A DNA stretch of 64,000 bases from Melastoma dodecandrum (GCA_029817715.1 JARUPY010000493.1:191001-255000); one strand, 5' to 3'; shown: positions 1 to 12,900, counted from the first letter of the stretch. Notes: generated by a model from the sequence alone, not told the origin. Numbers and translations: made by a program.

Positions 1-3000
1 TCATCATCACAGTAACTATTTGACGAGGAGACTGAATCAGAGGCCTTGTTAATAGCCCGCTGAGATGGCACCTGCCTGGCTGATCCAGTATCATCAGTTA
101 AAACCACAATATCTTGTTTATTCAGATCGGACTCAACATTCTTCTTCCTGCTGTTCTCCATCCTAGAGGCATGATTTTTTCCACTTTCAGTTCCCCTAAT
201 CCGCCTTCCTAGAGAAGGAAGTTCACCATATGAATGAGTCAGCTCAGGGCTAGAGTGTGTTCTAGCGAAAAGGTATCTTCCCTGAGTGTCATGATCTGGC
301 CTAGAACTCCTCTGATCTTTGTCTACAGTGGCTTGCTTGGAAAGTACTTCTTGTCTAGTCTGATCTGACAATCTGGCGTTGTTGGCATTGCTGTAAATTT
401 TTTGAGTTTGTACACGTGAGAGGACAGATGCATCGCCGCTCCTATTGGTACTTTCCAGAGGATTATAAAGTTGTTGGGAGACAATAATGGCACTCTGGGC
501 ATCAGGCACTTCATGACCGGATGAAGTTTCACTCCTACTACTTGAATTAGGTCTTATTCCTTCAGACCTATGTACATGTTCCTCATTTGATGGTCTTAAA
601 AGCCATAAGTCATTTCTTGGTGCATCAGGTCGATGACCACAGCCATGTCTATCCCAAGTGTTCATAAAGAACTCATTTATTTCAAACAGCAAGTCCTCTT
701 TGGGACAGTTGATCAGCCTTGCCAGTTTTTTAGCTCCAAATGCAAATGCACTCCGTATCCTGAAAAAGTTACCTGCACCCATGACATGACCGCCATCAAG
801 ACTAGTATTCCCAATTTTGTAGTTCTAATTCTAAGGCTAACATAAGAGGAAGCATCTCAAGGAGAAAAATTCAAAGAAAGTAAAAGTAATGGGGCAACAT
901 ATTTTCTAAGAAATCCATTTTTCCCCTATTTACTACGGCGACGAAGAATCAAATTATCACTATATTTATTCCCTTTTCTACTTCTTCCAAGTGCAGGATA
1001 ACCCCAAGGGGTTGCAGGTCAACTTAATTACCTCTACTGACGCTGCGGCCAAGGTTGTTGTTTACCCGGAGAGGGTCAATCACATTAAAGTGCTTGGATA
1101 CAAAAGGCAGGCCTTGATTTTCTTGACCACTTGGGAACACAGCATAAACAGTGCTACATGCGTCAAGGAACACTTTACTCAATAGTAAATCTCCCCCGTC
1201 TTTTCTTGGAGGCTCCGCTGCAAAGAGATATTCCATTTAAACAAAAAATTACAGAAAAGATGAAAATAGCCTTACAAGGAACATCCTATAAAAAAAAAGT
1301 TCTATACAAGTGAAATACCTGTTACGTCTGGAAGGGAACTAATGGGTACAGGACCCCACAAGCTCACACAATAATTGTCCCAGTCAAACTTACTAAAAAA
1401 TTCTAGAAAACGGTATAGAACCTGCAATTGAAACTTCTATTAGCACAATTTAAAGTATCAAGGAAGTAATATGCACCAAAGACAATTCAGGATACCTCCA
1501 AGGGTCCAGCAAAGTCATTAAAAACATGGAATATGTAAAGAACCAACGTTTCCAGAGCATAAGTTGAAATCAGCCCATGGTGAGCCCCGAGTATACGACT
1601 CTCGTAGTAGCACCAGGCTTTGATCAGAATAATGCTCCGCTTAAACAGATGATTCCGATTTATCAAATTGTCAACCTGCAGCATATAATTGATAATTATA
1701 GTCATATTGGGAGATTATTTTGCTTTTCCCAAGTCAATGAAGATCCTAAGTACCTCTTCAAGGAAACAGAGGGTACAAAGACCACCAAGTTGATTAAATG
1801 ATATGTCAACCACAATGTTTTCTACAAGGCACTTTATTATCTTTACCTGCATACAAAGACAAGAACATCAGAACATTCCATCACAGGGCAAGGGAAATGG
1901 TGCATTGCACCAGAGAGCAGATATTCAAACAGAAAGCAACAATATATAATCTAGCAAATAAACAGGTAAAATGACTGTGAGAAACAATGAAAACTTGATC
2001 AAGCCCTCATCACAGTCAACAGTCAACACATAAAGATAATGACCAACCCCCAACCCAAAACCAGATTGCTACCGTATGAATGCAGGGTTAGGAGCAAAAC
2101 CTGAATCAAAGTAGACCAACAAAAAACTGTATTTTGAGAATCATATCCAATTATGAGAAAAGGTCATTTCTGTATACCAAATCACTATGGAGAAACAGGA
2201 CAAATATTACAGTTTTGTTTAAGAGGAAGAATTCCACATATTCCTCAAATTCAAATATGTCTACATGTTGAGAACATCCGGAAATTTTCAGGAAGTTCAA
2301 ATGGCATCTTCCTTTAGGGAAAACTTAGGAAAACAAGCATTGGCAATTTTTCTCCGGTGACAAGACAAGAAACATCCTGGATTTTATCCAATGAACCAAA
2401 ACTTTATAAGTGCCCATCCATGGACAGATCTCCATACAGAATAATTACCAACATGTGCATTAAAGACTCATACACCACACACCCGTCCAAAAACCAAAAA
2501 TTCTGCATGATTCAGAGAGGTGCCTCTAGGGAAAATGATATAACAATAGAAGAGGAAACTGAGGAACATACTTCTGCTTGAATATACTGAACCTCTTTGA
2601 CTTGAAACTCCGCGTTTTCATTTCTCTCCTCACTCTCTAATATGTCACGAACCTGATGCGCCCATGTTTCCTTCAAGGCTTGATTTTTACTGAATGCTGT
2701 TAAATCAATGTCTCCATCCGGTAAGTAAGTCTTCAGCGGTACGGAGCCAAAAGTAAAAACCTGCTAATGGAGAGTGAAGGAGAAGGCTGTGTCAAGGAGC
2801 TTAAACACGTATACATGGTGTCTACCAAAGAAAAAACATATTTGCAATGTAACAACATAAAACACAAACTGCTCATCAGTGAAAAACCTATGAAAATAAC
2901 ATCGACCTGTAACTGGCCCGGAGCCAACATAACAAAAGCGAACCGCACAAATACTTACATATTATACTTTATATGCCCCTTCTGATAGAAGAACTAGCTA

Positions 3001-4348
3001 GAGTACAATACAATATTAAAGATCTGGTAAGAGAAACTCCTAATTTTACCACATGAACAAGGAAAATAGGCTATAACATTGTAGTATGAGCCATAAAATG
3101 CATAGAATAGAGTGTAATGTTTGACGAATTTACCCAGAAGCAAACTTATGAAAGAATACAAACTTAACAAATTTTATTTCGGTCAATATCTAACTCTAAT
3201 CTGCTAGCAAGGAACCGGCCTACATTTGACAGAAACGCCAAGTATCAGCTACTTCATCATTCAAACAAAAAAACTCCCACCCAAAAACTACATATGCCCT
3301 AATGTACCTGCCGTGATTATCTCCCTCTAAAATATGTCAGTAGGATGAAGCTTTAGGTGAAAAGAAGTTCTCTGAAAATGAGACATTAAACAGCTAGAAT
3401 GGGGATTTCAAAAAGAGTTCCTCAAATAACCGAGAAGAGGATTGGAATGAAGATTTTGAATCAGCTATAAAAGCAGTATCATAACTTATCCATTAACTCA
3501 AAAACCTTTCCGAAGAACACGCCCCCCTTTACCCCGAATAAAAAAGAACGAAAAGAGAAGCACGGTTTCATTTGCATAGCTAAAGACTTCTCCAACAATA
3601 TTTGTCTTTGAATTGTAATAGTAAACCCCATTAACCGGGGAATGTTTTATGTAAGGGAGATGACAATGCTAATAAAATACATATCCGTTGACCAAGAAAA
3701 AATCAATCAATGAGGCATCCACAATCACGGCAAGGGCGTAAGTAGGATGAAGATGGATGCATATGTAAGCAACCTTATTGTTTCCACGTCCAAAACCCTC
3801 AGCTGACAGTCGAAGGTGACATTTAATTGGCGTGCATACAGGAATATTGTCCCAAAACTCGTCGTCGGTGTCAAAAGAGATGTATGCAGATACATTAAGA
3901 CAAATCTGACTTAAAAAATCCAAGGTTTTCCATCAATGTTGTCTTCAAACTGCCATAAGTGACAAGTGCTTGCTAGATATTTCCGGCTAGAAACACCAGC
4001 CAATTCCACTTGAAGACACAGTCAAACAACATTCAACAGGCTCGATTCTGACAGGATAATCAAATATGAGTGTACAATCAAGGGAAACAGGAAATGCTTG
4101 GGGGGGATATCAACCTGACAAGGGAAGCACTTCATGATGAGACGCTGGACGTAATTGGCGACAGCATTGCGACGCTCCTCGGAGGGCTGGTTTGGCTGGA
4201 TGCAAGTGATTAGCTCGGCAGTTCTCTCCTCGGCCTTGGACCAACGCTCGGAATCGAGGGCCTGAATGACGGAAGCCGCCTCCCCGGGCAGCAAGCCGTT
4301 AGGCAAAAGGCCGGGAGGAGGGTCTGGCCAAGCCTCATGGTTGCCCAT
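1..4348 (-). CDS. PAP/OAS1-type nucleotidyltransferase, 5' part of gene (7 exons seen)
   Basis: Plant nucleotidyltransferase of the poly(A) polymerase/2'-5' oligoadenylate synthetase fold; its substrate is not defined by sequence. Exons read on the minus strand are 4348-4115, 2760-2572, 1846-1754, 1675-1496, 1421-1319, 1217-1032 and 772-<1. All junctions are GT/AG and phases join without a stop. The ATG at 4348 gives MGNHEAWPD, followed by the family-typical [15 protein letters not shown]. The catalytic signature is visible: FGS at residues 82-84, then DGDIDL with Asp95 and Asp97, and a third Asp155 in NIVVDISF. The substrate-binding segment [17 protein letters not shown] follows. The last visible exon is a Ser-rich, probably disordered tail that continues past the window edge. 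Intron 1 is long (1354 bp). The product matches the plant 'PAP/OAS1 substrate-binding domain' family; paralogue identity cannot be set. Confidence 0.9.
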
Positions 4349-5971
4349 GCACACAGACACAGAGAGGGGACAACACTCTACTGCTCCCGGGGGGGATATC
4401 CGGAGCACACAAAATTGCAGCGGAAGCACTAAAACTTGGCACAATACAACAACAAGAAGGTGGGGTGGGTTTGAAAAATTTCCAATCGGAGAAGACAAGG
4501 ATAACACCCAAAGAAAAACCAAAAACGAAAAAGGAGGAGGAGGAGGAGGAGGAGAGAATACCCGATACAACAACCTCTATCGAGTTCCCTAAAGGAATTT
4601 GGTTACAGCCAAAGATAAAAAAGGGGATTGATTAATAATCCGATAGACTGGGAAATCGGGCAAAAAAAAAAAAAAAAAACAGGAGAGGATTGGGAAAATA
4701 TACAACACCACAGTCTACCCCCAATCGGACGGAAAACCTCAATAGCGCACACAAAAAAAGGGTTGGTTGGTTGGTTGAGTGGGGAGGGAGGGGAACGAGG
4801 CAAACAGTGGGACGGTAAAATTGGGGGAAGGGAAGGGAAGGGAAGGGAAGGGAAGGGAGCCCCCAAAATGACTTTTTTAACCCCGCCCTCCTCAAGAATT
4901 TATTATTATATTAAATAAAATGAATAGCAGCAAACCCTAAAAAAGTAAAAATTGGAAAAAAAAAATGTAGAACGAATATTTCTTTTTAGGGTCACGTACC
5001 CGTGTCGTGTGTGATACTAAAAAAGACTCGAATACTTACCCTATACTTTTCGCATAAGTATTAAATACTTTTATTTTATAATTAAAAATATAATTTATCA
5101 TTCTATGATTTTGGTTTCGTGTCCCGTGTGCTAACATATATATAATTAAAAATGTCATTCGTGTCCCGTGTGCTAATTTTTAAAAAAGTTTAAAACGTAC
5201 GTGAGTATTCGAATTGGGGGGGGGGGGGAATGCATAATATCTGCCAGAAGCAATTTGAGGATTGCAAACCACAAACATACATTAATAACAATTAATGATT
5301 AAGAAAACTTTCATTTTGAGAGAGTTTGTCTGGGCGGCGGCCTTCCCTCAACTTTCATCCGCTCCTCTCCAAACGCAAAACTTGGATTGTTATTAATATT
5401 CTGCCTATATTTCATTTACATTCCTGCTGTTGTGTGGTGATGATGAACCCATCATTACATTTTGCAAAGCAAATTCATCCCCCCAGTAAATTATTCACAA
5501 ATATTTTCCATTGTTATGTGACCGGAATTTGGAAGAGCAACAGCACAAAAGAGATGAATCGAAGTAGAGCTCGAGCTCCCGTCAATGCTCCTCCTATCCC
5601 ATCCCTCACCTTCCTACTCCTCCTGTGAACCCCCCCTCATTATCTCATTCACCGTCTTCAGATAGTTGCTCGAGTCGTGGTCCCTCAGTATGCTCCCTTC
5701 CGACCCATACGCCATCGGGTGGGTTATTTAGGGATGCCCTGATTGCATCCCCGGGGATTTTGTTATCTAGAGCATACATATGTCCTGCTCCCTGGAGGGA
5801 GCAATGGATGCCAAAGCTGGACTATGAACAATTCCCCTGGTGGTGTGTACAGCTGTTTCTGCAACCACAACATCTCAAAAACAAAAAAAGCAAAGGAAAC
5901 ATATGTCTCTCGATTCGATTCCGGGAAGATTTCATCAACGGCTGTATCTTGGTGAGAAAGCATATTCCTGA
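4349..5971. other. 5' UTR/promoter of the nucleotidyltransferase gene and unassigned sequence
   Basis: This stretch contains the upstream region of the minus-strand nucleotidyltransferase gene. It has a GGA-rich microsatellite near 4531-4554, an A-run at 4662-4678, a GGAAG repeat and a G-run at about 5217-5228. From about 5300 to 5970 there are short open stretches in several frames, none recognisable and none with clear splice signals. I see no supportable gene between 4349 and the MULE edge. Confidence 0.5.
4826..4858. repeat. (GGAAG)n pentanucleotide microsatellite
   Basis: About six perfect copies of GGAAG in the upstream region of the minus-strand nucleotidyltransferase gene. It reads as a CT-rich tract on the coding strand. 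Confidence 0.9.
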
Positions 5972-6159
5972 GTTTTGTACGGAAATACGGTTAGTTTTAA
6001 ACAAAATTTGCGAAATACGGTCCCAGTCTCGTAAAATACGATTTTACCGTCGATGGGACACGTTCTGAAAACGCGCCCCTTGGATTACAAAGAGGGCGCC
6101 CTTCGAAAACGCGCCCTCCGTGTGCTTATTAAGGGGCGGGTTTTGGAAACCCGCCCCTT
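5972..6159 (+). repeat. MULE left terminal inverted repeat
   Basis: About 188 bp that match the reverse complement of 23036-23224 with scattered substitutions. It begins GTTTTGTACGG and ends inside the third GC-rich hairpin. Homology resumes further in, after a ~60-bp block found only on the left side. Confidence 0.9.
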
Positions 6160-6357
6160 ACGCATGCTGAGATCAAAAGGTTTAAGTGTTCAAGGGGCGC
6201 GATCTCAAAACGCGCCCCTTGAAGGGGCCGTCCCCCCGGCCCCCCCTGTGCCCCCCCGTCCCCCCCGTCCCCCTAACCCGCCCCTTCTGTGGCATACAAG
6301 GGGCACAATTTGAGATGGCGCCCCTTGTATAAGGGCCGGGTTTTGGAAACCCGCCCT
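6055..6357. repeat. Left subterminal hairpin array of the MULE
   Basis: Six copies of a ~25-29 bp dyad, each GGGGCG(G/C)G-type arm, a short T/A loop, and a complementary C(G/C)CGCCCC arm. They lie near 6055-6081, 6093-6117, 6131-6159, 6192-6220, 6298-6326 and 6331-6357. A block of C-runs (6226-6285) lies between copies four and five. Function is unknown; subterminal repeats in MULEs are candidate transposase-binding sites. Confidence 0.85.
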
Positions 6358-6582
6358 CCGTCTGACAATGCACATCACCTATCAATAACTTTAGAAACCA
6401 ACATGTTTTAACAAACAGAAACATTTCATTCATAGGTAACATCCATACATCGAACACCAAACTTCGGAACAATCTAACACCCAACATTCAATAATAAAGC
6501 CAATGTAACGTACAAAGTGAAACGTCCAAATTTCATATCGTCTAACATCTAACGTACAAAGTTAAACGTCTAAATTTGCAAA

Positions 6583-8709
6583 TCAGTAATGTCCCCTACG
6601 CCTCGTAGATTTCCTCCTAACATAAGCCCTGACGACGGGGACTTCTGGAACTTCAGGCTGCTCATATGGAACATCCGGGTACAGTTGTGTAATTTGGGAA
6701 GTTCCTTCTCCTTGTTGCAATTGGTCGTACCTGAAGAAGTTATATTAATTAAGTTATGAAAGTTTGAATGAATCTTAAATGGAAGGACTTACCCGAATTC
6801 TCTTGAGCCTTTAATCGGAGCCTCCGGTGTAGAACTGGACCCAGCCTCGTAGTAAGGAGTGGCATAATCACCATAAATATGAGAAACTTGAGAGATGAGC
6901 ATCCCTTCTCGCACTTCATGGCCCTCCTTGTCAAATACGGGGTCATCGTATGTCCGTGGCTCCTCCCTATGATCATGATCCTCTTCCGCAATGTCCATAT
7001 GATGAGGATCTTCTTCCTCCATACGATCTTCCTCCTCCATTTGTTGTCCACCTTGTGGCATGAAATCGAATGGAGGTTGATCTTCCAATCCGCCGGGTCG
7101 ACCATATAATCTCATCGGTGCATACTCCCGCATCATTTCCATGGACTCCGCGGCAAGAGTAACGAGTTCCGGCTGGTCAGATCGAAGCTTTATCTTTCGT
7201 AAGTTTTTCAACTACATCAGAAATATAGGTTAAAGTTGAACAATGAACGAGAACATGTTATGACATATTCATTAAGGACTTACCAATGTGCCTAGCATGG
7301 AGCCCGTGTGCGAGATGTGCTGCCTGGTATGCTTCGCATACCATTTTGAATATCTAATCGTCGTCTCCCAAAACAGCGGCACAACCATGTTGAGACGATC
7401 TTCCCACTAGTCCACAAACACTCGGTGGATCTCTCTCCAGTTGTTCATCGTCTTCCCGCGTAAATCTATCTTGTGGAGTGCCTTGCTTGTGTCACAATCT
7501 TGCGGCACCAGTTGATGATCGCCAAATTGACGAATCACTCTATCCGGGTACTGCCACTCCACGATGTAGAAGCAAATTAAGGGAAGTCTTGCACGCCAGA
7601 AAGCCTCACCAGATCGGCAGTAATCGAGAAGCATTGCTACCAACTCATCCGGGTAAGGATGCCAAATAATCTGCATATATGAATGTGAATGTGTGAAAAG
7701 AGTTCGATTTGACCAAATGAATTTGTTAGGTATAGTACTTTACCTGATCCATGCTCTGCCTATCGAATGCCTCTCTGTAGAAGGAAAGAACATGGGTGGA
7801 CACCATGTGTACATCCTTCACAACGGCCCATCTATGGCTCAGAGGCATATCTTCCACAAAGGGGGTACGGAGTCTCAGAGGTGCTATATGAGGGAATCTA
7901 TCCCATGCCCAAATCTGTAGCAGTATCAATGGACCCTCTATCTGAGATGCCTTATGGTGCGCCGCCTTGCACAAACTCCTCTAAAGCCACACTAGGCATG
8001 CATTTCCCCACTATAATTGCCAGCCCTCGCAAAGTCAGCTAGCAAAGGCAACCAAATACATGCACTAAACTATCTGACTTCGTCGTGAACAACATTCCAC
8101 CAATCAGCTGCAGAATATATGCCCTGGTATGCAACTGCACCAACTCCTCAGGGGCATCTATAGGGATCTCACCAAAATTCGCAGCCAGCCAGCTAAGCCT
8201 AATGCGACCAGACCGGATGTTGTCACCCCTAGGTATCCGGCCCAATAACTCTAAGCACACCGCCTCATTAGATACGGATGTATCTGCTATCACCGCATCA
8301 CCATCTACGGGCAAATCTAGCTGAATTGCCACATCCTAAAGGGTGATAGTCATCTCACCGTGCAACATATGGAAGGTGTGCGTCTCCGGCCTCCACCGTT
8401 CCGTCAATGCTGTGATGAGGGCCCAGTCCAATGATATGAACGGAAGTTTAGCCACGCCATAGAATCCTGCTTGACGGAGGTATACGTCCATCCTGGGATC
8501 GGTGGCACCTCCCTTCAGCGATTTCTCAGCCCGACGGCAAGTGAGAACGTTATTCTGTAGATAATACACGAGTTAGTAAAAAAGATACGAATACGTAAAA
8601 CATATAAGCCGAATTCACATACCACGCTATATCCGGCTTCCCATACAGCCGTCGATCGATGCTCTGCTTGAGCATCAAGAACACTTGTCTTTCTTGGTCC
8701 TGGACGCAT
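6583..8709 (-). pseudogene. Plant mobile domain (PMD) gene carried by the MULE, decayed
   Basis: Reading from the ATG at 8709, the sequence gives MRPGPRKTSVLDAQ, LTCRRAEK, then AGFYGVAKLPFISLDWALI and RWRPETHTFHMLHGEMTITL. These are hallmarks of the plant mobile domain (aminotransferase-like) proteins found in transposons and in the MAIN/MAIL genes. Further pieces follow in order: LPVDGDAV, the YILQLIGG segment, IWAWDRFPHIAPLRL (7974-7726), WHPYPDELVAM (7676-7407), an acidic Glu/Asp-rich linker (7211-6789) and a basic C-terminus ending RRKSTRRRGHY before the stop at 6585-6583. Decay is plain: a TAG at about 8337 after ITL, frameshifts between 8040 and 7975, and a stop at about 7406. PMD genes are known passengers of MULEs; their role there is not established. 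Confidence 0.85.
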
Positions 8710-8787
8710 CTTCCTGTTACAAAATATATCAACAACGGTTAATAAGAAGAATAGCTTAAGCAAAGGCAATCAGAATTCACAACTTAT

Positions 8788-9132
8788 TCAACAATTGAAC
8801 CAACACTTACAAACATTCCTATTAGGACAACTACGTCGGTTATGACCTTCCTTTCTACATAACCCACAGCTAGTTTTCCGAGTTTTCTCCTTGATGTCCA
8901 TTTCATTTCGTATACGGGATGACCGTGGACGCCCTTTTGGTCTGACTCTTGTAGGATCGAGATTGACTCTTGGGAAAGGATATTCCGGCCAATCTTCTTT
9001 GCAGTCAAAAGAATGCCATTTCGAAGCATACACGGCCTTCTGACACTCGAATGAGTAGAAACGACTAATCACAACGGTATGATCTATATGCATGTGTGCA
9101 TAACATGCCAAAGCGTGCGAACACGGAATGCA
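8788..9132 (-). pseudogene. MULE transposase, C-terminal part (SWIM end and zinc knuckle)
   Basis: This is the downstream half of the transposase cut by the Athila insertion. It opens with CIPCSHALACYAHMH, the second Cys and His of the SWIM zinc finger. The basic segment VRPKGRPRS follows, then a CCHC knuckle (CGLCRKEGHNRRSC), and the frame stops at 8788. The matching first half of the SWIM motif (CSCKKWQIY) ends at 19965 on the far side of the retrotransposon, so the two ends would abut if the insertion and one GTAGA were absent. Confidence 0.9.
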
Positions 9133-9137
9133 GTAGA
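9133..9137. repeat. Target-site duplication of the Athila element, left copy (GTAGA)
   Basis: GTAGA directly precedes the TG of the 5' LTR and is repeated exactly at 19960-19964 after the CA of the 3' LTR. A perfect 5-bp duplication is the standard footprint of Ty3/gypsy integration. Confidence 0.95.
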
Positions 9138-10387
9138 TGATAACTCTACGAAAGTAGAGTTAAATGATCACATTTGTGCCTTGATTTGAGTTAGTTTCGT
9201 CGTTTTAAGTGTTTAGATCTGAGGTTTCGAGTTGCATTTTGTTACCTCACGTCCGTTATTGTTCGTGTAGGAAATTAGAGATGAAATGAGGAACAACGAA
9301 GAGAGGAAGGAAGAGTTGTGAGAAGGAAGCGAGGAGTACTACCACAGAGACTTCCGCAGCTGCGGAAGATTTCCTCGCAGCTGCGGAGAAGCGAGAGGAG
9401 TAGACCACAGAGACTTACGCAGCTGCGGCCGTCAACCTCGCAGCTGCGGAAGACCAGAAGATCCCCTCCGAATCTTTTTAGTTTTTTCTTTTTATTTAGG
9501 TCTTTTAGTTTTATTCCCTAGTATAAATACTCAAACTTAAGGCTTGCTAGGGTTAAGGGGGGGGAGGGGGAATCAGCGTTGTCTCGTGACAGGAGATTGG
9601 TGCCGGCGAAGAATTGCAAATTTTTTCCCTTTGCTTTTAGATTTCAATTATGCTTCCATCTTTGTCCTGGTTTTCGTATTGCATCGCTATGAACTAATTT
9701 CTTTGTTCTAGGACGACGATGGAACCTCGTGTTCTTGTGTAATTGTTGAACCTCTCTTTATTATGATTTGAATTTCCGTTGGTTGTTTATCCAATTCCGT
9801 GTTTAATGCGTATTAGCAGCCTGATCAACTGTTGATATTGATTTGATTACCTAGGGAGACTCGAGAGGGTAATCTAGGTCAGGTCGGGATTAGGATAACT
9901 TAAGGAACCTTCGAGTCGAGAGACCGGGTTTTAGTGTGAGAGTAGAAATACCGTGCACCTTAGGAAATCAAAGTAAGGTTAAATCGTAAAGGGCCTCCAC
10001 TAGTTCTTTGCCTAGACATAGAGTAGAGAATTCGATACATGGGGGCACGTTCCCGGATATCTGAGAGGGTTATGGGGAGAGATTAGCGGCCTACAGTTAA
10101 CAACCGGTGAATTCAATAGTAATACGAAGAGGGGATATGAGAGCATAAATCACGAGGGGAAATCAGTAGTCCTAGATCTTTTATTCTTATTGGTAATTCG
10201 ATTCACGTTGCTGTTAGTTTAATTTCTCATCACTTGATTTGTTCACTTGACCTTGAATTTAGTTATCGAATTTGGCGTTACAAGACTTAATTGATACTGT
10301 TTCTCTGTGGGATCGACCCTTGCTTGCCCTTACTGCTTAGTTTGCGTGAACAAGGATTTATTTTTATTGCGTTGACGACGCGCATCA
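9138..10387 (+). repeat. Athila 5' LTR
   Basis: 1250 bp, TG...CA ends, highly similar to 18722-19959. It contains a TATA-like TATAAATA at 9522-9529 and four CGCAGCTGCGG palindromes at 9355-9449. Confidence 0.95.
9522..9529 (+). promoter_or_regulatory. Probable TATA box of the Athila LTR promoter
   Basis: TATAAATA lies about 385 bp into the LTR and is conserved in the 3' LTR. It is the best candidate for the element's transcription signal, placing the start of R near 9550. Confidence 0.6.
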
Positions 10388-10392
10388 AATTT

Positions 10393-10410
10393 TGGTGTCG
10401 TTACCGGGGA
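10393..10410 (+). promoter_or_regulatory. Athila primer binding site (tRNA-Asp type)
   Basis: TGGTGTCGTTACCGGGGA starts five bases after the 5' LTR. It differs at three positions from TGGCGCCGTTGCCGGGGA, the tRNA-Asp complementary site usual in Athila elements. Confidence 0.8.
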
Positions 10411-10452
10411 ATCAGGTTTCGTTTAGTTGTCTTTTACCTCTATTTTCGATAA

Positions 10453-12900
10453 CTGTTTGACGTTCAAGTTTTGGACCCAGAAATCGAGCGCACCTTTCGG
10501 CAGAGGTTGAGAGCACAACGAGCAGCTATGGCCGACGAGGGAAACAGAAATCAGATCGACGGAAACCTAGTCCCGATAGAAGGGCGTGGAGGGGGACCAG
10601 ATGTCGATTACAGGCCGATGATGGACTTCACATCGGCCAGAACTTATGCTCACCGGTCATGCATAGCACCACCGCCCATCGCAGCTCGTGATTACGAGAT
10701 CAAGACATCGGTGATGCAGATGATTCAGAATACAGTCCAGTTCAGAGGAACACCGATGGAGGATCCGCACGAGCATATGAGTAAGTTTCTCAGCGTATGC
10801 GACACTTTCAGGCAGAACGGAGTGTCCCAAGATGCTGTCAGGCTGAAGCTGTTCACATTCTCCCTAAAGGATAAGGCTTGGGCGTGGTTCAATTCACTCC
10901 CAGTGAATTCAATATCAACTTGGGCACAGATGGAGGAGGCCTTCCTGGATCAGTATTATCCTCCCTCGAAGATATCTCAGATGAGGAACGAGATTACCAC
11001 GTTCCGACAGGACAATGATGAAACTTTCGTGGAGGCATGGGAGCGATTCAAGAATCTGCTGATACAGTGCCGATATCATGATCTGCCTGGATGGAGACAG
11101 CTTGAGGCATTTTATAATGGACTCACGGACTCGTCCAGGAAGGACGTAAATTTGGCATATGGAGGATCCTTTTTGAGGAAGTCCTATGTGGAAGGACTGG
11201 AGCTCCTTGAGACGATGAGGAAGACTTGTCTGCCGAACCAGTATTCGGATCGTATGAACAGAAGGAAGCCGCAGGGCATCTTTGAATTGGATACCTTAAC
11301 CTCAATTCAGGCACAACTGGCCGCTCTCACTAAGAAATTTGAGGCAACGAACGTTAGTTCGGTTCAGAGCAACCAGCAGGGTTGTCAGATTTGCGGAGGA
11401 GCGCATCTTACAGATCAGTGCACCCTGAGCATAGCGGAAGCCAACTTTGTTGGAAACCAGCGCAACAACCCGTACTCGAATACATATAACCCAGGGTGGA
11501 GGAATCACCCGAACTTTTCTTGGAGAGCACAGGCACCTCCGCCTGGTATGTCTAGACCAGCAGCAGCGCCTCAGTATTAGCAAGCACAAGCGGAAGCCTC
11601 GGAAAAGAAGCCGAGCCTCGAAGAGATGATGCTCAAGTACATGGCGAATCAAGACGCCTTGATGAAGAACCAAGCAGCGTCGATTCGGAACCTGGAGAAC
11701 CAGGTTAGCCAGCTGGCTCAGGCGGTGAATTCGAGAGCCTATGGGACTCTCCCGAGCAATACAGAAATCAATCCAAGGGAGCAAGCCAAAGTCGTGACAC
11801 TTAGGAACGGCCGGTCACTTGAGGCAGAGGAAGCCGACGCTAAGAAGGGGAGCAGTGGATCCAGTCCAGTGGAGACAACTAGTAAGAAATCTCCGACTAG
11901 TCCATTAAATTCTAACTTGGACTTGCCGCAGGACAAAGGAAAAAAAAAGATGGAGGAAGAGAGGAAGAAACCGGAAATCGACATCTCGAAACTTCCGTTT
12001 CCACAGAGAGCCCGAAAGCAAAACGAGGATGCTCAATTCCGTAAGTTCCTCGATATATTTAAAAAGCTACACATTAATATTCCTTTTGCAGAAGCTTTGG
12101 AGCAGATGCCTAGTTACGTCAAGTTCATGAAGGACGTACTCTCGAAAAAACGGAGGTTGGGCGATTTTGAGACAGTTACACTTACCGAGGAGTGTAGCGC
12201 CATCATTCAGAAGAAGATACCACCGAAGCTCAAGGACCCAGGTAGCTTCACGATCCCGTGCACAATTGGAACGGCATTCTCAGGTAAGGCTCTTTGTGAC
12301 CTTGGGGCGAGCATAAATCTGATGCCATTTTCGGTGTATAAAGAGCTAGGTTTGGGGGAGGTAAGACCTACATCTGTGTCCCTTCAATTAGCCGATAGAT
12401 CCATTACGTACCCGAAAGGGATTATTGAGGATGTTCTTGTTAAAGTAGATAAATTTATTTTTCCGGCTGACTTTCTGGTGTTAGACTTTGAGGAGGACAA
12501 GGAGATTTCTATCATCCTTGGTCGTCCTTTTTTAGCCACAGGAAGGGCATTGATCGATGTGCAGAAGGGAGAGTTGACAATCCGTGTCAACGATCAGGAA
12601 GTTATATTTAACGTTTATAAATCTGTTAAATGGCCTTCTGAAAATTCTGATTGTTTCCGGATGGATGTTGTTGATAGGTGCATTTCCAAGTTTTCCCCTC
12701 TTGGTGATGAAGGTACCTCGGATGATGAAGGAGAGAAGACCGACCCCGATTGTGACACCCAGGAAGCCCTAGCGTTATTCACACGAAGGATTCAACAATT
12801 TGACACGCTAGAACGGCCACTGAACCCGATGCGACCTTCAATTGAAGAACCCCCTACTTTAGAGCTCAAGCAACTCCCGGATCATCTCAGGTATGCGTAA
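10453..12900 (+). pseudogene. Athila gag-protease region
   Basis: Capsid-type gag: FTFSLKDKAWAWFNSLP and PPSKISQMRNEITTFRQ are Athila gag hallmarks, followed by a CCHC-like CQICGGAHLTDQC. A TAG at 11578 breaks the frame, which then resumes in the same phase at 11626. The retropepsin-type active site is visible as CDLGASINLMP near 12297, with the ILGRPFL flap/C-terminal motif near 12520. The open frame has no ATG at the expected start; a TTG stands at 10471, and the first in-frame ATG is at 10528. A second nonsense codon (TAA) ends the segment at 12900, after which the same frame continues into pol. Confidence 0.9.

Noticed and set aside
5961..5971. catattcctga against catttttttat as MULE target-site duplication
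   Set aside because: Only about 6 of 11 positions agree, close to what AT-rich flanks can give by chance.
5625..6068. 147-codon frame running into the MULE left end
   Set aside because: It crosses the MULE boundary, resembles nothing known and competes with an equally unremarkable frame in another phase.
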